In this document: piece after piece, positions 16,676-20,816 of the stretch | Layout: every line of letters starts with the position of its first letter | How positions within the stretch are numbered: the stretch's first letter is position 1 | Assembly: GCA_001399805.1 (NCBI GenBank) | Contig: LIHJ01000030.1 | Coordinates: forward strand, 1 to 20,816 | DNA: 20,816 bases | Reading direction: 5' to 3' | Source: Candidatus Bathyarchaeota archaeon BA1 | GTDB lineage: Archaea > Thermoproteota > Bathyarchaeia > Bathyarchaeales > Bathyarchaeaceae | The notes under the pieces: model-generated | What the model was told of the DNA's origin: nothing | Database searches by the model: none | What the model saw: the letters and a program-made list of their open reading frames with translations, nothing else | Position numbers and translations under genes: made by a program

Positions 16676-17376
16676 AGGCTTCCCTCAACCATGCGTCGCT
16701 GAACATCAAAACCCAGCACACGGCACCCAATCAATCCCGCCTCAATGAGCATGCTGGCAGTTCCACAAAAGGGGTCCAGCACTAGCCCACCAGCCCTTGG
16801 CTGGGCCAGGTTTACCATGCACCTCGAGAGCTTTGCTGGCATGGCGGATGGATGGAAGAAGGGTCGTTTCCGAGGTCTCCTCTCCACAAAGGGTTTAGTC
16901 GGGATCTCCGCTATTCTTAATCCGAAGATGAACCTGTCCCCTGTTAAAACCCCAAAGAACGTTTTTGAGGCTTCGTCAAGTTCACCCTTGTCCCCTTGAC
17001 TTTATTCAAAATCAACTCGCCGAGCCTCGCTCCAGTTCCCCGCCGATGACATGGGGGGCACTCTCCCTCACCCTTCGCACCCGAACGACAAAGCTTTCAC
17101 CTGTTCGATGAGCCCCTCCAAGGATGCTGAATACATCCTCTGCATGATCTCGGTGACCATAGCCTTACAATTGGATAACTCTATGCCACAAACTCTGGTC
17201 ATAGCCGACCTATACGCAACGGATTTTATGCTGTGGGGGTTAGCTTCAAGGCGTAGGACTTGAATCAACTTCTCCAGAACTCGATGCTCGTGGCCTTCAG
17301 CCTCTAGGATGGCCCTCAACTCAGAAAATGGTAGGGTCGGGTGCTCACCCGAAAGCAGGAAGAAGAGCTTAGCCAC
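16660..17376 (-). pseudogene. tRNA methyltransferase (Trm-G10 type), copy B, broken
   Basis: The start (GTG 17376) follows the prs stop by one base (TGA G GTG) with a GGAG site ahead, so copy B preserves the ancestral coupled start. The first 95 residues match copy A, then the frame is lost near 17070. At least three changes of frame are needed to follow the homology (GELILNKVKG, then KTFFGVLTGDRFIFGL, then RKRPFFHPSAMPAKL). The matching ends in MVEGSLQ / RNLL near 16668, where a LarA-like fragment takes over. The catalytic DPPY motif and about 110 C-terminal residues are missing. Confidence 0.85.
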
Positions 17377-17377
17377 C

Positions 17378-18259
17378 TCAAGCTCCTCTCTTGGTCAAGG
17401 ACTCTGCAATTATGCGAGCGATGGAAACCACGCTTACGGAGCTGGGGACGGAGTCGGTGCCCACGATTCCATCCGCACCAGCTTTTAGAATTCTCTCCTT
17501 TGCGTCCCCAATGAGAAGGGGGTGCACGCACGCGGCATAAACTCTCCGGGCGCCTTGCTCCCTTACCCATTTCACCGCTTCAACCATTGTGCCGCCGCTG
17601 CTGATGATGTCATCAAACACGACCACATCCTTCTTCTTGACCGATAGGGACTTTCTTCCAATGGTCACCTTTCCCGTTATCTTGTCTCTTTGGGTTAGGA
17701 CGTACCCGTATCCTCCCCCTAAAACATTGCTTGCCTCCTTTGCCGTGTTTAATGCCCTTTTGCCAAGGGATAGGGAGAACGCCCCCTCAAAGCCTTGTTT
17801 TTTAAAATGCTCGGCTAAAAGACTTATGGCCGACAAATCTTCAACAGGGATTCTGAAAGCCCTTAGAATCTCTGGATTGTGAGAATTCACCGTTATGATC
17901 CCATCTACACCACATGCTTCAAACAACTTCATGAGGGTTTTCACGCTGAAAGTCTCCCCGGGCCTGAAACGCTTGTCCTGCCTTGCATACGCAAAATATG
18001 GGACAACAGCGGTGACGCTTTTTGCCTTCAGATCCTTTGCGTTATCCGCCATGAGTAGGAGCTGAATGAGGTTTTCATTTTGAGGTGGACTCGTTGTTTG
18101 GACTATCAGAACATCTTTTTTCCCCAAATTACCCACAAATCGAATGTAGGACTCCCCATCAGGAAATCGTTTGAATTCAACAGAAACAATTTTGGCTTTC
18201 AGTGCCTCAGCAATTTTTTGACCCAACTCAAGGGACGCCGGACCAGGAACAACTATCAA
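17378..18259 (-). CDS. prs: Ribose-phosphate pyrophosphokinase (PRPP synthase), intact copy
   Basis: A 293-residue enzyme making PRPP from ribose-5-phosphate and ATP for nucleotide, histidine and tryptophan synthesis. It is the archaeal short form. Motifs: FKRFPDGESYIRF (29-41), QTTSPPQNENL (54-64), YFAYARQDKRF (88-98) and the PRPP loop VFDDIISSGGTM (214-225). The start is a TTG at 18257-18259 aligned with the family start (IVVPGPAS), with GAGGT eight bases ahead; there is no ATG in the open stretch before it. It lies 49 nt downstream of hmgR and one base upstream of the broken methyltransferase. Confidence 0.93.
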   Translation of the reverse strand: MIVVPGPASLELGQKIAEALKAKIVSVEFKRFPDGESYIRFVGNLGKKDVLIVQTTSPPQNENLIQLLLMADNAKDLKAKSVTAVVPYFAYARQDKRFRPGETFSVKTLMKLFEACGVDGIITVNSHNPEILRAFRIPVEDLSAISLLAEHFKKQGFEGAFSLSLGKRALNTAKEASNVLGGGYGYVLTQRDKITGKVTIGRKSLSVKKKDVVVFDDIISSGGTMVEAVKWVREQGARRVYAACVHPLLIGDAKERILKAGADGIVGTDSVPSSVSVVSIARIIAESLTKRGA

Positions 18260-18308
18260 GCCTATCTTACCTCGAAACTGAATATTTCATCAGGTGAGGA
18301 CGGATATG

Positions 18309-19586
18309 TTATAGTTTTCCCTTTTTCTGGTATTCCTCTATTAGTTCTTTTGCCTTGTCTAGCCTCACCTTGCGTTCTTCCACCATCTTCTCCACGATGA
18401 GGTCAATTAAGTCTTCGGTTGCCCCAGCCATAATCGCCACATTTCTAGCGTGCAATGCCATGTGTCCCCGCTGAATACCTTCATGGGCCAGCGCCCTTAA
18501 TGCCGCAAGATTTTGAGCCAAACCAACCGCAGCCAGCACCTCACTCAGCTCTCGAGCGGTCTTTACACCCAGGATCTTCAGCGCCACCTTGGCCACGGGG
18601 TGCACTCTGGTGGCTCCACCAACGATTCCCACGGCCATGGGCAGCTCAATTGAACCTACAAGGTCCCCATTTTCGTCCTTCTCCCATATGGAGAGTGGGC
18701 CATAATGGCCTGATATGGCAGCATAGGCGTGAGCCCCTGCCTCCACGGCTCGGTGGTCGTTGCAGGTGGCTATCACAACGGCAATTATGCCGTTTAGTAT
18801 GCCCTTATTATGGGTTGCAGCCCGATATGGGTCCTCAGCGGCGAAGGCGTATGCCTGCACGATGCCATCCACTACCTCCTCTCCGCCAACCGATTCCTTA
18901 GGCACCGCTGTCCAGGCTCGAGCCAATCTCTTGGTGGCCAGGTTGGAGATGACCCTCAGGTACACTCGACCGCGGGTGATCCTCTCGATCATTGGGGCCA
19001 CAGCCTCAGCCATGGTGTTAACGGCGTTGGCGCCCATAGCATCCCTGCAATCTACGTGAAGCTCCGTGATGACCATGGGACCTGTGCTCGCCTGTATAAC
19101 CTTCACGTCCAGGTCTTTGGCCCCACCGCCAACGGAAACCAGCATTGGGTCCTGCTCATTTGCCCTCCTGAGGATATCCTGCTTCGCTGCTAAAATTGCC
19201 ATTCTAGCCCCATAGGGGTCCTTCATACCAACAGCTTGAATCTGGCCGATCATGGTCGGCTCGGTGCTGCTTGTGAAGAAGCCGCCGCCATCTCTGGCCA
19301 TCTTAGCAGCGTTGCTGGCGGCAGCCACCACTGAAGGCTCCTCAATCGCCATCGGAATCAGGTAATCCTTCCCATTAATGAGAAAGTTGACAGCGATGCC
19401 CAGAGGTATCGGGATTGCCCCAACAACGTTCTCGATCATGCGGTCAGCTAGCTCCAGAGGCAATGACCCGGTTGATTGAAGAATTCTGACTTCCTCGTCG
19501 GTTAGGCCAGCAAACTCCTTTATGATCTGCGCCCTATCTTGTAAGCTTAGTTTATAGAAGCCAGAGATTTTGGATGTTTTGCTCAT
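18309..19586 (-). CDS. HMG-CoA reductase, class II-like, intact copy
   Basis: A 425-residue enzyme that makes mevalonate from HMG-CoA and so feeds isoprenoid and archaeal membrane-lipid synthesis. It resembles class II (Pseudomonas mevalonii-like) reductases, which some archaea use biosynthetically. Motifs: ENVVGAIPIPLG (52-63), the catalytic Glu segment EEPSVVAAAS (82-91), DAMGANAVNT (182-191), Lys in THNKG (K261), Asp in CNDHRA (D277) and the catalytic His in IQRGHMALHAR (H375). The 16- and 98-residue spacings of K261-D277-H375 match those of the P. mevalonii enzyme (K267, D283, H381). It heads a probable hmgR-prs operon with the promoter at 19631-19642. Cofactor preference cannot be read from the sequence. 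Confidence 0.93.
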   Translation of the reverse strand: MSKTSKISGFYKLSLQDRAQIIKEFAGLTDEEVRILQSTGSLPLELADRMIENVVGAIPIPLGIAVNFLINGKDYLIPMAIEEPSVVAAASNAAKMARDGGGFFTSSTEPTMIGQIQAVGMKDPYGARMAILAAKQDILRRANEQDPMLVSVGGGAKDLDVKVIQASTGPMVITELHVDCRDAMGANAVNTMAEAVAPMIERITRGRVYLRVISNLATKRLARAWTAVPKESVGGEEVVDGIVQAYAFAAEDPYRAATHNKGILNGIIAVVIATCNDHRAVEAGAHAYAAISGHYGPLSIWEKDENGDLVGSIELPMAVGIVGGATRVHPVAKVALKILGVKTARELSEVLAAVGLAQNLAALRALAHEGIQRGHMALHARNVAIMAGATEDLIDLIVEKMVEERKVRLDKAKELIEEYQKKGKL

Positions 19587-19662
19587 GATGACACGCTCAC
19601 TTATCTTGTTTTACTAAACGGTAGAATGACTTATGAATTTAACTTCATTCCCGCCCTTTGAT
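19587..19662 (-). promoter_or_regulatory. Duplicated promoter and leader of hmgR copy B
   Basis: The 75 nt upstream of the ATG align with copy A. TTAAATTCATAA (19631-19642, minus strand) sits 45-56 nt before the start, at the same distance as in A, and GTGAG about 11 nt before the ATG could bind the ribosome. Copy A's TATAAAA farther upstream is changed to ATCAAAG here. Confidence 0.45.
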
Positions 19663-19978
19663 GGATCCTTATGTTTTATCTGCGCCTTCGGAAGAATCTG
19701 GCTCCATCGTGATTGAGATGTGTTCAAAGCCTTCGCAAATTCAGGCGAGTGGTATATGGCCTCTTTCCTACGTAACTCCTCATGTAACTCTTTGCTATCC
19801 TCCTGCTGCGAGTCAGACTGAGGCGTGGCATGTAATATCCTGTCAAAGGAAATAATTCTAGGCAATATAAGTAATGCTTGATGTTGGTCACGGAAATAAA
19901 CGGCTCAGCCAAATCGGCAACCTTTGTTTTTTCTTTAACCAATCGGTGTCTTTCGGTTTGCTCGTTATGGTTCCTCAC
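19663..19978 (-). pseudogene. N-terminal remnant of a Cas4-like (RecB-family) nuclease, frameshifted and cut
   Basis: Minus-strand frame from GTG 19978 gives FISVTNIKHYLYC, then loses the expected PRI. One missing base in a CC(C) run near 19861 shifts the frame to PRIISFDRILHATPQSDSQQ followed by SKELHEELRRKEAIYHSPEF. Joined, these give the Cas4 pattern of an [IV]-x-[VT]-x-[DN]-I-x-x-YLYCPRI start with the first iron-sulphur cysteine and a G/S-K-E-LHEE helix. The rest of the protein, including the nuclease residues, is absent because copy B begins at about 19662. It follows the VapC stop on the same strand with a 14-nt overlap. No CRISPR array or other cas gene is in the window. Confidence 0.5.
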
Positions 19979-20432
19979 TTTTGAAAGAGTATCTCTGAGT
20001 TATCTGAGTGGGGGTTAGCACGGGTACCTTTAGGTATTTGACAAAATCTTTTGGGTTCCAAGTGGCCAGGACCTCTCCATAAATTTCGGCATGCGCCCCG
20101 ACAAGGAAGTCTGGGAGAATTCTTTCACGTGCCGCACCCACTTCAGTGAGATAATTAGCATAAATCCGGCCTGAGCGTTTAGCCACATCAAGACTACCGT
20201 GTAAACGAACCTCAATGCGGTTGACAGCCAGAAACCGTTGAACCCTCCTTTCCTCCAGTCTTGGGTCAGCACTAAGCTCAATCCCAGCATATAACTCAGA
20301 GTATACAATCTCCGAAATCAGCAAGCTTTGTTTTGTTGCCTTAGCCCATTTAAGAAAGCTTCTAGTACCTTCAGCGAATTCATCATCCTTTAGGTGGCTC
20401 ACGATCACGTTCGTGTCAAGGGCAATCCTCAC
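19965..20432 (-). CDS. VapC-type PIN-domain ribonuclease toxin
   Basis: A 155-residue PIN protein starting MRIALDTNVIVSHL at GTG 20432, which overlaps the antitoxin stop by 4 nt (GTGA) and has GGGGGA about 5 nt ahead. The acidic residues are Asp in ALDTNV, Glu in SEIVYSELYAG, Asp in LPDFLVGAHAE and the C-terminal ATWNPKDF. VapC toxins cleave tRNA or rRNA in a Mg-dependent way. Partner is the AbrB-type protein directly upstream. Confidence 0.85.
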   Translation of the reverse strand: MRIALDTNVIVSHLKDDEFAEGTRSFLKWAKATKQSLLISEIVYSELYAGIELSADPRLEERRVQRFLAVNRIEVRLHGSLDVAKRSGRIYANYLTEVGAARERILPDFLVGAHAEIYGEVLATWNPKDFVKYLKVPVLTPTQITQRYSFKSEEP

Positions 20433-20674
20433 TTCTTCCCCCTCAACCAATGCACAATTTCGATTGAGTTTTTCATTTTACCAAATACTGGGTGATTCTT
20501 CCAGGCTCCAAGCGTCTCCATCATCACATCCTCCCACCTCGCAAGCACTTTTTCAATAATGATTCTACCCTCATCATAGCGAACTTCAACAATGTCCCCT
20601 ACGGAAAGATCCATTTTCTCCCGCACTTCCTGGGGGATAGTTACTTGATACCGACGAGCTATTTTCACTTCCAT
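20429..20674 (-). CDS. VapB-type AbrB/SpoVT antitoxin
   Basis: An 81-residue protein with the swapped-hairpin AbrB DNA-binding domain at the N-terminus (RYQVTIPQEVREKMDLSVGD) and a C-terminal part (RWEDVMMETLGAWKNHPVFG) that would neutralise VapC. Order and the 4-nt overlap with vapC are the standard module arrangement. Autoregulation through the palindrome just upstream is likely. Confidence 0.88.
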   Translation of the reverse strand: MEVKIARRYQVTIPQEVREKMDLSVGDIVEVRYDEGRIIIEKVLARWEDVMMETLGAWKNHPVFGKMKNSIEIVHWLRGKK

Positions 20675-20686
20675 AGTACCATCAAT

Positions 20687-20703
20687 CCTATTTATTCAAT
20701 AGG
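20687..20703. promoter_or_regulatory. Palindromic operator of vapBC
   Basis: CCTATT-TATTC-AATAGG is a perfect 6-bp inverted repeat with a 5-nt spacer, 12 nt from the vapB start. The TATA-like TTTATAAG (minus strand, about 20706-20713) lies just beyond, so a bound antitoxin would cover the transcription start. Symmetry and position are seen; binding is inferred. Confidence 0.5.
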
Positions 20704-20730
20704 AACTTATAAACTGATCGATGATGGTAT

Positions 20731-20816
20731 ATGGATCTTTTCTATGTGACCCCTCGCTTTCCTCTTGTTGAGACCCTAATTAAGGAGCGGAGTGAAGCAC
20801 CTTCTAAAAATAGACG
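20731..20816 (+). CDS. Partial unidentified gene running off the window
   Basis: An open frame starts MDLFYVTPRFPLVETL and is still open at the last base. TTATAAAC about 20 nt upstream would fit a leaderless transcript diverging from vapBC. Only 28 residues are visible, so no function is offered. Confidence 0.35.
   Translation, partial: MDLFYVTPRFPLVETLIKERSEAPSKNR

Larger units (their letters stand above)
16660..19662 (-). repeat. Duplicated block, copy B (methyltransferase-prs-hmgR)
   Basis: Direct repeat of 7590-10372, about 6.3 kb away and in the same orientation. One end is cut into the methyltransferase and joined to a LarA-like fragment. The other ends in a Cas4-like remnant. Confidence 0.85.

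Noticed and set aside
8496..17376. Sequencing error as the cause of all frameshifts
   Set aside because: Each gene has one intact and one broken copy, and the breaks include a 402-nt deletion and loss of half a gene, which errors do not explain. It remains possible for the single-base changes in the cyclase-like, TnpB and Cas4-like genes.
18455..19193. Plus-strand frames of 99-148 residues within hmgR-B
   Set aside because: Shadows of the conserved hmgR gene; proline- and arginine-rich composition is typical of antisense frames.
7279..19586. Assembly duplication as the reason for two blocks
   Set aside because: The copies differ throughout by many substitutions and have different flanks and different lesions, so they cannot be the same reads assembled twice.
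19658..19855. Plus-strand 65-residue frame at the right flank of copy B
   Set aside because: Antisense to the Cas4-like remnant and without features of its own.
1..20816. CRISPR array or riboswitch
   Set aside because: No regularly spaced repeats and no recognisable aptamer core on either strand, despite the Cas4-like remnant.

Overview
The window looks archaeal, probably from a Thermoproteota/Bathyarchaeia-like lineage; the placement is an inference from gene content. The evidence is an archaeal Trm-G10-type tRNA methyltransferase, an archaeal-type PRPP synthase with a TTG start, a class II-like HMG-CoA reductase, a pyrolysin-like secreted subtilase, TATA-type promoters at the expected distance from starts, GTG/TTG starts and an AbrB/PIN VapBC module.

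Layout. 1-6158 (+): a 1543-residue membrane-anchored S8 protease, a TIM-barrel xylose-isomerase-like protein and a DUF3795 cysteine-rich protein. 6307-10372 (-): RNase Z and an intact THUMP/Rossmann tRNA methyltransferase, followed upstream by broken copies of PRPP synthase (prs) and HMG-CoA reductase (hmgR). 10416-13841 (-): a small hypothetical, a terpene-cyclase-like alpha/alpha-toroid protein with a probable frameshift, an ICMT/PEMT-like membrane methyltransferase, a 34-residue membrane microprotein beside a two-TM protein, and a GNAT acetyltransferase. 14010-16680: a scrap region holding a GNAT fragment, a class II tRNA 3'-half remnant, an intact nuclease-like/DUF2283 pair, an alkA glycosylase trimmed at both ends, a TnpB remnant and a LarA C-terminal fragment. 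16660-19662 (-): a second copy of the block methyltransferase-prs-hmgR, here with prs and hmgR intact and the methyltransferase ruined. 19663-20816: a Cas4-like remnant, VapBC and the start of an unidentified plus-strand gene.

The main result is a diverged direct duplication of about 3 kb (7590-10372 and 16660-19662) whose copies decayed in complementary fashion. Copy A keeps only the tRNA methyltransferase; copy B keeps only prs and hmgR. The lengths reconcile: copy B minus a 402-nt in-frame deletion in hmgR-A plus a 177-nt insertion before the methyltransferase of copy A gives approximately the length of copy A. The ancestral order appears to be hmgR > prs > methyltransferase > rnz, so A is probably the older locus. 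The insertion in A replaced the methyltransferase start, which in copy B is coupled to the prs stop codon. The methyltransferase end of copy B and the flank of copy A/B elsewhere abut other gene fragments, so the region records several rearrangements. I did not find a clearly new multi-gene system; this duplication with split survival, plus the nuclease-like/DUF2283 pair and the relics at the breakpoints, are the observations most worth following.
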